This document shows positions 5,558 through 11,748 of a stretch of 11,748 bases of DNA, in pieces (the stretch's first letter is position 1; every line of letters starts with the position of its first letter). Source of the DNA: JAFAVZ01 sp036009105 (GTDB taxonomy: Bacteria > Acidobacteriota > Thermoanaerobaculia > Gp7-AA8); assembly GCA_036009105.1 (NCBI GenBank), contig DASYMJ010000118.1, positions 1 to 11,748 of the forward strand, read 5' to 3'. A model generated the notes under the pieces. The model was not told where the DNA came from. It was given only the letters and a program-made list of their open reading frames with translations, and made no database searches. The translations under genes were made by a program, and so were the position numbers.

Positions 5558-6799
5558 GTGCTGCTCCGCATCGACCACGTCTCGCGTTCCTTCGGCGCGA
5601 ACCGCGCGGTCGACGACGTTTCGCTGAGCATCGGCCGCGGCGAGATCGTCGGCCTGGTCGGCGAGAACGGCGCAGGCAAGACGACGCTGATGCGCGTGGT
5701 CGCCGGCGAGCTCGCCCCCTCCTCCGGCTCCTTCACTCTGGATGGCCGCGCGGAGCTCGTGCATCAGCACTTCATGCTGGTCGGGTCGTTCTCCATCGCC
5801 GCCAACCTCGCTTTGTCTTCGCCACGCCCGTTTCTACGTGACGTAGAGGCCGCCGCCCGCCGCATCATCGACGAAACCGGCATTGCCCTTCCCGATGTGA
5901 CGCGTCTCGTGGACGACCTCTCCGTCGGCGAGAAGGCGAAGCTGGAGCTGATCAAAGCCATCGCCCGCCATCCTGCGTTGCTCATCCTCGACGAGCCGAC
6001 GTCGGTGCTCACCCCGCACGAGACGGCGGAGCTGTTCCGCGTCGTGCAGCGCCTCGCCTCCTCCGGCACTGCGGTGGTGTTCATCTCCCACAAGCTGCCG
6101 GAGGTGCTGGAGGTCGCGCAGCGCATCGTGGTGATGCGGCGCGGGCGGGTGGTGGTGGACGGCGGGCGGATGTCCGCCGCCGAGCTTGCGGCGGCGATGG
6201 TCGCCTCCCCCGCCGCCCCTTCTGCTGCCACCGAGCGGCGCGGCTCCATCCTGGCCATCGTCGGCGTGGCCGGCAACGGGCAGACGGAGCTCGCCGCCCG
6301 TTTGCGCGCGGAGCATCCGCACGGCGCGCACATCCCCGAGGACCGGACGCGCGATGGGCTGGTGGCGGAGATGACCATCGCCGAGAACATCGCCCTCGCC
6401 GCGCCGCGCTGGCGTCCGCGCGCGGCCGTGCAACGCGCTGCGCAACTGATCAGCCTCTATGGCATCCGCGCGCAGGGACCGATGCAACGCGCCGGCTCGC
6501 TGTCAGGCGGGAATCAGCAGAAGGTGATCCTCGCCCGCGAGCTCTCCCGCCAACCATCGACCATCGTTGCGGCGGAGCCGACGCGAGGGCTCGACCTGGA
6601 GGCGACGCGCTTCGTGCACGAGCAGCTCCGCGCCGCCGCCGCGAACGGCGCCAACGTCACGCTGATCACTTCCGATCTGGATGAAGCCTTCGCCCTGGCC
6701 GATGCGATCCAGGTGATCTACCGCGGCCGGCTCAGCGCGCGCATGACGCCCGCGGAGGCTTCGACGCGCGTTGCAAGCCTGATGGCGGGCGTGGCATGA
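5558..6799 (+). CDS. Double-NBD ABC ATPase of a nucleoside/simple-sugar importer (NupO/RbsA type), compact
   Basis: Cytosolic ATPase that powers the importer, 413 aa against roughly 500 for the family. The first nucleotide-binding domain has Walker A GENGAGKTT (35-43), Q-loop VHQHFML (68-74), signature LSVGEKAKLEL (121-131), Walker B LLILDEP (141-147) and H-loop His178. The second has the Lys-less GVAGNGQTE (236-244) normal for this family, the PEDR segment (260-263), signature LSGGNQQK (315-322) and Walker B TIVAAEPTRGLD (335-346). Both halves are short between Walker A and the Q-loop region, most strikingly the second, where only 17 residues separate GNGQ from PEDR. The start is the GTG at 5558-5560, one base after the lipoprotein stop. 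Its stop overlaps the next ATG (ATGA), so the three genes are coupled. Confidence 0.93.
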   Translation: MLLRIDHVSRSFGANRAVDDVSLSIGRGEIVGLVGENGAGKTTLMRVVAGELAPSSGSFTLDGRAELVHQHFMLVGSFSIAANLALSSPRPFLRDVEAAARRIIDETGIALPDVTRLVDDLSVGEKAKLELIKAIARHPALLILDEPTSVLTPHETAELFRVVQRLASSGTAVVFISHKLPEVLEVAQRIVVMRRGRVVVDGGRMSAAELAAAMVASPAAPSAATERRGSILAIVGVAGNGQTELAARLRAEHPHGAHIPEDRTRDGLVAEMTIAENIALAAPRWRPRAAVQRAAQLISLYGIRAQGPMQRAGSLSGGNQQKVILARELSRQPSTIVAAEPTRGLDLEATRFVHEQLRAAAANGANVTLITSDLDEAFALADAIQVIYRGRLSARMTPAEASTRVASLMAGVA

Positions 6800-7743
6800 G
6801 GCCGCTGCTCGCCGCGCTCGCTTCGCTCGTTCTGCTGGCGCTCGCGGCGCTCGCCTTCGGGCACTCCCCGCTCGAGCTGCTCGGCATCATGATCAGCGGC
6901 TCGGTCGGCTCCCGTTTCGCGCTGGAAGGGACGGTGCTGAAGGCGGTGCCGCTGCTTTTGACCGGCCTCTCCATCGTCATCGCGTTCCGCGCCGGCGTCT
7001 GGAACATCGGCGGCGAGGGGCAGTTCATCACCGGCGCCCTGGCCGCATTCCTCGCCGCGCGCTTCGGCGTCGTGGCCGCGCTCGCCGCCTCGCTCCTCGC
7101 CGGCGCGCTGTGGGCTTCCATCGCCTCGCTCATGCGCCTGTGGCGCAATGCGCCCGAGGTGCTGACCACCATCCTGTTGAACTTCGTGGCCATCCATCTG
7201 CTCGGCTACGCCGTCAACGGGCCGCTGCAGGAAAGCACGGGGCAGTATCCGCAGACCGATCCGGTCGTGCCGCTGCCGGTCTGGGGCTCGCTGCACGTCG
7301 GCGTCGTGATCGCGTTGCTGGTGAGCATCGCCGCCTGGTGGCTGCTCTACCGCACCACGGCCGGCCTGCGGCTGCGCGCCACCGGCTACAACCCGGCGGC
7401 CGCGGCGTGGGCCGGCATCGGCGTGAACGCGCAGATCGTGCGGGCCATGGCCCTCTCCGGCGCCGTCGCCGGCCTGGCCGGCGGCATCGAGCTCCTCGGC
7501 GTCACCCACCGCCTGTTCGAGCGCTTCGCGGCCGGCTACGGGTACTCCGGCATCGCCGTCGCGCTGCTGGCGGGCCTGCATCCGCTGGCCACCATCGCCT
7601 CGTCGCTCTTCTTCGGCGCGCTGGTCACCGGCGCGGGCGAGCTGCAGCGCAGCGCCGGCATCTCCTCCAGCGTGGCGACGTTCGGCCAAGCGGTGGTGAT
7701 CCTCACTCTCATCCTCTTCGGGAGGTTCCGCCGCCGTGATTGA
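6796..7743 (+). CDS. ABC importer permease, NupP type (BPL_transp_2 family)
   Basis: A 315-aa inner-membrane permease, one half of the channel. It is hydrophobic throughout, with about eight to nine likely membrane segments (for example 4-21, 50-66, 76-110, 122-141, 166-184, 217-236, 250-282 and 292-309). Family motifs are present: WNIGGEGQFITGA (69-81), APEVLTTILLNFVA (119-132) and the cytoplasmic coupling loop TTAGLRLRATGYNPAAAAW (187-205), which contacts the ATPase. The ATG at 6796 overlaps the ATPase stop by 4 bp. The C-terminal 8 bp overlap the next permease start. Position and motifs match NupP/YufP in the Bacillus guanosine importer; the exact substrate here is inferred. Confidence 0.93.
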   Translation: MRPLLAALASLVLLALAALAFGHSPLELLGIMISGSVGSRFALEGTVLKAVPLLLTGLSIVIAFRAGVWNIGGEGQFITGALAAFLAARFGVVAALAASLLAGALWASIASLMRLWRNAPEVLTTILLNFVAIHLLGYAVNGPLQESTGQYPQTDPVVPLPVWGSLHVGVVIALLVSIAAWWLLYRTTAGLRLRATGYNPAAAAWAGIGVNAQIVRAMALSGAVAGLAGGIELLGVTHRLFERFAAGYGYSGIAVALLAGLHPLATIASSLFFGALVTGAGELQRSAGISSSVATFGQAVVILTLILFGRFRRRD

Positions 7744-8590
7744 CGTCCTCCTGCAGTCGCTGCCGCTGGCCATCGTCGCCTCCACGCCGCTCCTGCTTGC
7801 GGTGGAAGGAGAGCTGGTCGTGCAGCGCAGCGGCATCATCAACCTCGGCATCGAGGGGATGATGCTCACCGCCGCGATGACCGCCGTCCTCGCCGCGCAA
7901 GCCACGCACAGCGTCGCCATCGGCTTCCTCGGCGGCCTCGCCGGCGCGGCCTTCGTCGCGCTCGTCTTCGGCCTCTTCACCATCGTGCTCGCCGCCGACC
8001 AGATCGTGACCGGCACGGCCATCAACCTGCTCGCCGCCGGCGTGACCGGCTTCGTCTATCGCGAGCTGCAGGAAAGCGCGATCTTCGTGCAGTCGGTGCC
8101 ACGCCTGCAGCGCGATTTCATCGTCCCCTTTGCGTGGATCGTCGCCCCGATCGCGCTCGCCGTCGTGCTGTGGCGGATGACGTTCGGCCTCCGCCTCCGC
8201 GCCTGCGGCGAGAACCCGGAGGCGGTGGCGGCGAGCGGGCGCTCGGTGCGGGCGCATCGCTGGGGCGCGTTGCTGATCGAGGCCGCGCTGATCGGGCTCG
8301 CCGGCGCTTATCTCTCCCTCGCGCTCTCCACCGGCTTCGCGGAGAACATGACCGCCGGCCGCGGCTTCATCGCCCTGTCGATCGTGATCTTCGGCCGCTG
8401 GAAGTTCAAAGGCGCGCTGCTCGGCACCGCGCTTTTCGGCCTCGCCGCCGCGCTTCAGTACGCGCTGCAGGCGATGAGCGCCGGCGTGCAGTTCCACCTC
8501 CTGCTGGCCGTGCCGTACGTGGTGACGCTGCTCATCCTCTGCGGCATCGCCGGCCGGGTCCGCCCCCCCGCCTCCCTCGGCCGCGGTTAA
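7736..8590 (+). CDS. ABC importer permease, NupQ type (BPL_transp_2 family)
   Basis: A 284-aa second permease that pairs with the preceding one in the inner membrane. VEGELVVQRSGIINLGIEG and MML (about 23-43) is the hallmark segment of NupQ/YufQ-type permeases. GLRLRACGENPEAVAASG (151-168) is the ATPase-coupling loop. TAGRGFIALSIVIFGRW (206-222) is another conserved block. About seven to eight membrane segments are apparent. The start is the GTG at 7736-7738, inside the last codons of the previous gene, with GGGAGG at 7720-7725 upstream. A Pro/Gly/Arg tail (RVRPPASLGRG) ends the protein. It completes the importer: lipoprotein, ATPase, two permeases. Confidence 0.93.
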   Translation: MIDVLLQSLPLAIVASTPLLLAVEGELVVQRSGIINLGIEGMMLTAAMTAVLAAQATHSVAIGFLGGLAGAAFVALVFGLFTIVLAADQIVTGTAINLLAAGVTGFVYRELQESAIFVQSVPRLQRDFIVPFAWIVAPIALAVVLWRMTFGLRLRACGENPEAVAASGRSVRAHRWGALLIEAALIGLAGAYLSLALSTGFAENMTAGRGFIALSIVIFGRWKFKGALLGTALFGLAAALQYALQAMSAGVQFHLLLAVPYVVTLLILCGIAGRVRPPASLGRG

Positions 8591-8599
8591 GATGTCCCC

Positions 8600-8737
8600 A
8601 TGAAACGCGCCCTGGAAAAGTGGTTCTGCCCCATCTGCCAACGCGGCATCGCCGCGAAGACGAAGTTCTGCGACCGCTGCCGCTGCGAGAAGTGCGGCCG
8701 GCCGCTGCCGAGGGAGCCGCATTCGTGCGAGCGGTGA
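8600..8737 (+). CDS. 45-aa double zinc-knuckle protein
   Basis: A short ORF starting at ATG 8600, 9 bp after the second permease stop. In 45 residues it has seven Cys and one His in two clusters. The first is CPIC (10-13) plus CDRC (24-27), a C-x2-C-x10-C-x2-C zinc ribbon. The second is CEKC (29-32) plus H41 and C43, a C-x2-C-x8-H-x-C pattern. Such spacing is highly unlikely by chance, so it is probably a real Zn-binding protein. Its N-terminus is basic (MKRALEKW). No clear Shine-Dalgarno is present, so it may depend on read-through from the permease. The function is unknown: nucleic-acid binding, metal buffering and an assembly role are all possible. Confidence 0.7.
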   Translation: MKRALEKWFCPICQRGIAAKTKFCDRCRCEKCGRPLPREPHSCER

Positions 8738-8744
8738 TGCGCGG

Positions 8745-8765
8745 CTACCCGTCGTGAACGGGCAG
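8745..8765. terminator. Imperfect hairpin between convergent genes, possible bidirectional terminator
   Basis: CTACCCGT (8745-8752) and ACGGGCAG (8758-8765) pair with one A-C mismatch around a 5-nt loop. It lies at the end of the converging transcripts (zinc-knuckle gene and lipoprotein gene, 7 bp apart) and overlaps the lipoprotein stop. No T-run follows on either strand, so termination efficiency is doubtful. Confidence 0.3.
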
Positions 8766-9263
8766 CGCCATCGCCGGCCCGCTGGTCCGCCCATCTTCCG
8801 AAAGCGGCAGCCAGTACCACCTCGCGCCGGATCGTCCGCTGTCGGAAACGCGAACAAAGACGCCGCGCTGTTTTGAATAGGGATCGCTCACCGGCGACGA
8901 AATCTCGATCAGGGTTCCATCCGCGCCCGAGCTCGGCCGAACCTGCTCCCACGAGCACCGGCTGTTGACGGGCGGCATGACCGCGAGCGGTCGGTGCTCG
9001 GCGCTCTCGCGTTCCTGGAGGCGATACGCCGCGTCCAGCATCTCCGGACTGATCTTTTCATCGCCGCTGGATGCGGTCAGCAACGCCACGAAGTCGTAGC
9101 GCGGCGAGGTCACGGCGGAGATGTGGATCACGGAAGCATCCGCTAACGCACAGAGTTGCTCGAAGAGGCCATCGCCGGCGATGAGCGGTGGCGTGCTCGA
9201 GGCGCAGGCGGCGAGCAAAGCTGCGCCGGCACTAATGCTCAGGCGGAACATGAACCGGGCCAT
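8745..9263 (-). CDS. Lipoprotein of unknown family; candidate immunity partner of the RHS tip
   Basis: A 172-aa lipoprotein. The signal peptide MFRLSISAGAALLAAC ends in the lipobox LAAC, with Cys20 as the lipid anchor counting from the ATG at 9261-9263; a second ATG at 9249-9251 is equally possible. The frame is open further upstream to 9413, but that part lies inside the RHS gene and would bury the signal peptide, so it was not used. The mature part has two further Cys, a Pro/Ser-rich middle and a WYWLPLSEDG stretch near the end; I recognise no family. It overlaps the 3' end of the RHS gene by 32 bp in another frame, so the two are surely co-transcribed. A membrane-anchored protein directly behind a putatively secreted effector domain fits an immunity role, but this is inference. 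It could instead be an unrelated accessory lipoprotein. Confidence 0.72.
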   Translation of the reverse strand: MARFMFRLSISAGAALLAACASSTPPLIAGDGLFEQLCALADASVIHISAVTSPRYDFVALLTASSGDEKISPEMLDAAYRLQERESAEHRPLAVMPPVNSRCSWEQVRPSSGADGTLIEISSPVSDPYSKQRGVFVRVSDSGRSGARWYWLPLSEDGRTSGPAMALPVHDG

Positions 9264-10815
9264 TCGAGAACGGGATGTACGTTCTGGACAGACGGTCCTT
9301 CTCCGTACGGTATTGCGAACGGCTATCCAGCCCCAGCTCAGCCGCGATCCGGTTGTCATAGTCGACCGCATCGCCCCTCCACATAGGAAACTTCTGAAAG
9401 AAATCGTGAGCATTCTTCACCGTGCCGGGAAAGTCGTCCTTCCCATTGATGCCGTGCGCCAGCAGCTCATGCATGAAAATCGTGCCGATATCGAAACTGT
9501 CCGAACTGTTCCTGCCGGGATTGATCTGGCTGATTTCGGTGGTGTTCAGCAGCACCGTGCCGGCGCGCGCCGTTCCCGAGAATTTTCCCAGCCAGGCCGA
9601 CCTGGTGTCGTACACGCCGAAAGTACGGGACGGCTCCAGTGCCTTCAGTAAATCATTGCGCGCGATCGCGCTGCCTCGGGCTCCCTGCAGGGCACCTCGC
9701 GAGAGTAGGCGATTGCCGTCGTAGTAAAGATCAAGACCGGTGCGTTGACGAAGCGCGGCGAGCAAAGCCTGTCGTGCACCCGCGTTCTGGATGTACACAT
9801 ACACCTCCCGACCGTCGGGATCGGCGCCGGCGAGGGGATTACCGGCTGCGTAGGCGTACCGGTTCCAGCGCTGAGGGATTGCCGGGCGCTGCGACGCAGC
9901 ATCGTCGAACGCGAGAAAACGTCCCCACTCGGCCCGGTAGTACCGCGCATGCATGTAGTCGAGCGGCGCGGAGCCGCCGGTGGGATCGGCATCACGCTCA
10001 TGGCCCGTGAACTTGAGAGGGCTCGCTTCCTGCGCGGTGCCTGGACTCCACTCCTCGCCGAAGGGCCAATGGACGTGATAGCCGACCTTGTGGCCGGAGC
10101 CATCGGTGATCAGGCGGGGGGTGCCGAGGTGGTCCAGCGTGTAGTGCTCGACGGCGTTGTTCGGCTTCAGTGCGGCGAGGAGGAGGCCGTCGCGGTAGAT
10201 GTAGTCGCGATCGACGGACCAGGTGGAGCCGGCCTGCTTGAAATCGCGCAGGACTTTGTTGTCGAGCCCGCGCAGTGTCCAATGCGTCGTGCCGGCGGCA
10301 ACGTCAAAGGAGAAGAGGCGCTCGTCGTCGGCGGTGTAGGCGTAGATGACTCGCGGTTGCAGGCCCGGGTCCAGGCGGAGGGCGTTCAGCATGCCCGCCG
10401 CGTCATAGTCGTAGTGCGCGATGCCCGAAGCGATGATGTTGCCGGAGGCGTCGTAAGGGACGGCGGTCAAACGGTTCGTCGAAGCGTCGACGGGCAGGCT
10501 GACGGACTGCCCGAGCCTGGAGGTTTCGGTCAGATTGCCGTACTCGTCGTAGTGAAACGTCTGCGTCTGCAGGCTGGTCATGTCGGGACCGCGGACGGTG
10601 GCGCTTCTCAGGCGTCCCAGCTTGTCGTAGACGAACGCCTCACTGCCGATTGCGGCGATGTTCCCTGCGCCGTCGTATTGATACTCGCCGGCGGTCCAGG
10701 CGGTCGGGCCGGCGTTCGGCTTCGGCTGAAGATGCCGGAGCGCCTTTACAGCCTGCGGCACGTCTTCCGCCGCCCATGGCAGCGGTGCCAAGAAGAGCAG
10801 CAGCGTCAATCGCAC
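9232..10815 (-). CDS. Short RHS-repeat protein with signal peptide and HELLAH-containing tip domain
   Basis: A 527-aa protein. Residues 1-16 (RLTLLLFLAPLPWAA) form a Sec signal peptide. YD/RHS repeats run from about 45 to 215, for example YQYDGAGNI, FHYDEYGNL, VPYDASGNI and YDYDAAG. The RHS-associated core follows (about 226-336): LDHLGTPRLITDGSG, WPFGEEW, RYYRAEWGRF, WNRYAYAAGNPLAG, closing with DPDGR at the usual border to the variable tip. The tip (about 337-527) contains HELLAH at 449-454, a HExxxH putative zinc site, with E493 and the N488, R499 and Y502 region as possible further ligands or conserved residues. The start is the GTG at 10813-10815; an in-frame stop lies five codons upstream, and GGAGG is present but 15 nt away. 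Most RHS proteins are far longer, so this is a minimal or truncated form. Its role as a contact or secreted effector is inferred. Confidence 0.85.
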   Translation of the reverse strand: MRLTLLLFLAPLPWAAEDVPQAVKALRHLQPKPNAGPTAWTAGEYQYDGAGNIAAIGSEAFVYDKLGRLRSATVRGPDMTSLQTQTFHYDEYGNLTETSRLGQSVSLPVDASTNRLTAVPYDASGNIIASGIAHYDYDAAGMLNALRLDPGLQPRVIYAYTADDERLFSFDVAAGTTHWTLRGLDNKVLRDFKQAGSTWSVDRDYIYRDGLLLAALKPNNAVEHYTLDHLGTPRLITDGSGHKVGYHVHWPFGEEWSPGTAQEASPLKFTGHERDADPTGGSAPLDYMHARYYRAEWGRFLAFDDAASQRPAIPQRWNRYAYAAGNPLAGADPDGREVYVYIQNAGARQALLAALRQRTGLDLYYDGNRLLSRGALQGARGSAIARNDLLKALEPSRTFGVYDTRSAWLGKFSGTARAGTVLLNTTEISQINPGRNSSDSFDIGTIFMHELLAHGINGKDDFPGTVKNAHDFFQKFPMWRGDAVDYDNRIAAELGLDSRSQYRTEKDRLSRTYIPFSNGPVHVPPEH

Positions 10816-10896
10816 GTAGCGAATCGGTCACCTCCGGCGACACCGTCGCGCGCAGCGTGGCAGACGTGGCGCATTTCGGTCAATCCGTGGTTTGCC
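10816..10896. other. 81-bp gap between biotin carboxylase and RHS genes
   Basis: Holds a GGAGG on the minus strand upstream of the RHS GTG, and TTGACC (minus strand, 10879-10884), which resembles a -35 hexamer. No convincing -10 lies at 17-18 nt. A small GCGAC/GTCGC inverted repeat with a 3-nt loop is also present. No terminator or gene is seen. Confidence 0.4.
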
Positions 10897-11748
10897 TCAG
10901 CGTCCCCACGCCCCCACCACCTCCCACACGCTCGGCACACCTGCCCGTTGCCCGCCCGGCGAAGCGGCGCGCGGCGCCGCATTCGCCAGAGCGGCGGCCA
11001 CGAGCGGCACGAGCTCCGGCACGGAGCGAGTGAGATCGGCTTCGTGATCGGAGAGGAAGCGGGTGGAGACCAGGCCGTCGCGGAAGGCGGGGTGGGTGAC
11101 GACGCGGCGGAGCCAGGCCACGTTCGTCTTCGTGCCGAGGATCACGTAGTCGCGGAGGGCGCGGGCCACGCGGTCGATGGCGGCGTCGCGGGTGGGCGCA
11201 TAGCAGATCAGCTTGGAGAGCATGGGGTCGAATTTGACGCCGACCTCGCTCCCCTCGGTCACGCCGGCATCGACGCGGACGCCGGGGCCGGAGGGCTCCA
11301 CGTAGCGCGCGATGGTGCCGGTCTGGGGCAGGAAGCGGTCATCCGGATCCTCGGCGTAGACGCGCACCTCGATGGCGTGGCCGCTCCGCTTCAGCTGGTC
11401 CTGCGTGAAGGGCAGGGCGCGACCCTCCGCGACGTGCAGCTGCAGCGCGACCAGATCGAGGCCGGTGATCGCCTCGGTGACCGGGTGCTCGACCTGCAAC
11501 CGCGCGTTGAGCTCGAGGAAGTAGAACCCGCCCTTTTCGTCGACCAGGAACTCGCAGGTACCAGCGCCGACGTAGGCGACCGCGCGCGCCGCCGCGAGCG
11601 CCGCAGCGCCCATCCGCGCGCGCAGCTCGGCCGAGACCACCGGCGAGGGCGCCTCCTCGATCACCTTCTGGTGGCGGCGCTGGATCGAGCAGTCGCGCTC
11701 GCCGAGGTGGACGATGTTGCCGTGGTGGTCGCCGAACACCTGGATCTC
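10897..11748 (-). CDS. Biotin carboxylase subunit of an acyl-CoA carboxylase, C-terminal 283 residues
   Basis: The gene enters from the right edge; its start is outside the window. The visible part begins at EIQVFGD and includes ERDCSIQRRHQKVIEEAPSP of the ATP-grasp domain. The catalytic stretch FLELNARLQVEHPVTE is the family's E-x-N-x-R-x-Q-V-E-H motif. The biotin carboxylase C-terminal domain follows: GHAIEVRVYAEDPDDRFLP, then GSEVGVKFDPMLSKLI, then LGTKTNVAWLR. The enzyme carboxylates biotin with ATP and bicarbonate. After this core, a roughly 40-residue Ala/Pro-rich tail ends in PSVWEVVGAWGR, like the linker after the carboxylase domain in propionyl- or methylcrotonyl-CoA carboxylase alpha chains. 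The protein then stops, with no biotinyl (AMKM) domain. It is therefore likely a split alpha subunit rather than fatty-acid AccC, whose protein is shorter. Confidence 0.9.
   Translation of the reverse strand, partial: EIQVFGDHHGNIVHLGERDCSIQRRHQKVIEEAPSPVVSAELRARMGAAALAAARAVAYVGAGTCEFLVDEKGGFYFLELNARLQVEHPVTEAITGLDLVALQLHVAEGRALPFTQDQLKRSGHAIEVRVYAEDPDDRFLPQTGTIARYVEPSGPGVRVDAGVTEGSEVGVKFDPMLSKLICYAPTRDAAIDRVARALRDYVILGTKTNVAWLRRVVTHPAFRDGLVSTRFLSDHEADLTRSVPELVPLVAAALANAAPRAASPGGQRAGVPSVWEVVGAWGR

Noticed and set aside
4585..5736. A long minus-strand open frame opposite the BMP lipoprotein gene
   Set aside because: Shadow of the importer lipoprotein and ATPase genes; composition is repetitive Arg/Gly/Val/Glu with no recognisable motif.
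6718..8857. Two long minus-strand open frames opposite the permeases
   Set aside because: Both permease genes on the plus strand have clear family motifs and coupled starts; the antisense frames are Arg/Glu/Gly-rich artefacts of GC-rich codons.
9264..9413. An upstream extension of the lipoprotein ORF
   Set aside because: It would bury the lipoprotein signal peptide internally and lies wholly inside the RHS tip; the start at 9263 or 9251 is more sensible.
8745..10815. RHS region considered as an insertion sequence or other mobile element
   Set aside because: No transposase, terminal inverted repeat or target duplication is visible around it.

Overview
This is a high-GC bacterial window. GWxTD-type secreted proteins in tandem, a small signal-peptide-bearing RHS protein and many GTG starts suggest an Acidobacteriota-like organism. 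That placement is an inference from gene content; no rRNA or other decisive marker is present.

Left block (1-4509, minus strand, read right to left). A 65-aa acidic protein gene (4312-4509, GTG start) is followed by an 83-bp gap with a strong hairpin, then a tight run of GWxTD-family genes: a 526-aa protein (2648-4228), a 388-aa protein (1472-2638), an 89-aa ORF matching only the family's C-terminal domain (1143-1412) and a 349-aa protein (93-1142). Five bases later ribB or ribBA (riboflavin pathway) begins and runs off the left edge. Spacings of 0-9 bp between most genes point to one transcript. The GWxTD proteins carry N-terminal signal sequences and presumably work in the envelope; their function is not known.

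Middle block (4555-8737, plus strand). A complete BMP-family ABC importer lies in the order lipoprotein, double-NBD ATPase, permease, permease, with overlaps or 1-bp spacing. This is the order of the Bacillus nupNOPQ (yufNOPQ) guanosine importer, so nucleoside or purine uptake is the likely role. The ATPase is unusually compact (413 aa). A 45-aa double zinc-knuckle protein follows the last permease. The importer and the left block diverge from a 45-bp region with overlapping -10-like elements, and the importer mRNA may be leaderless or nearly so.

Right block (8745-11748, minus strand). First comes the 3' part of an acyl-CoA carboxylase biotin carboxylase subunit, entering from the right edge. 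Next is a 527-aa RHS protein with its own signal peptide and a C-terminal tip domain with a HELLAH (HExxxH) putative zinc-binding motif. A 172-aa lipoprotein gene overlaps its 3' end by 32 bp. The tip plus lipoprotein form a candidate effector/immunity cassette, and sampled lines of the tip are clearly lower in GC than the neighbouring genes. I regard this pair and the 89-aa GWxTD remnant as the most novel items. I see no tRNA, rRNA, CRISPR array, insertion sequence or attachment site, and no gene-free stretch longer than 83 bp.
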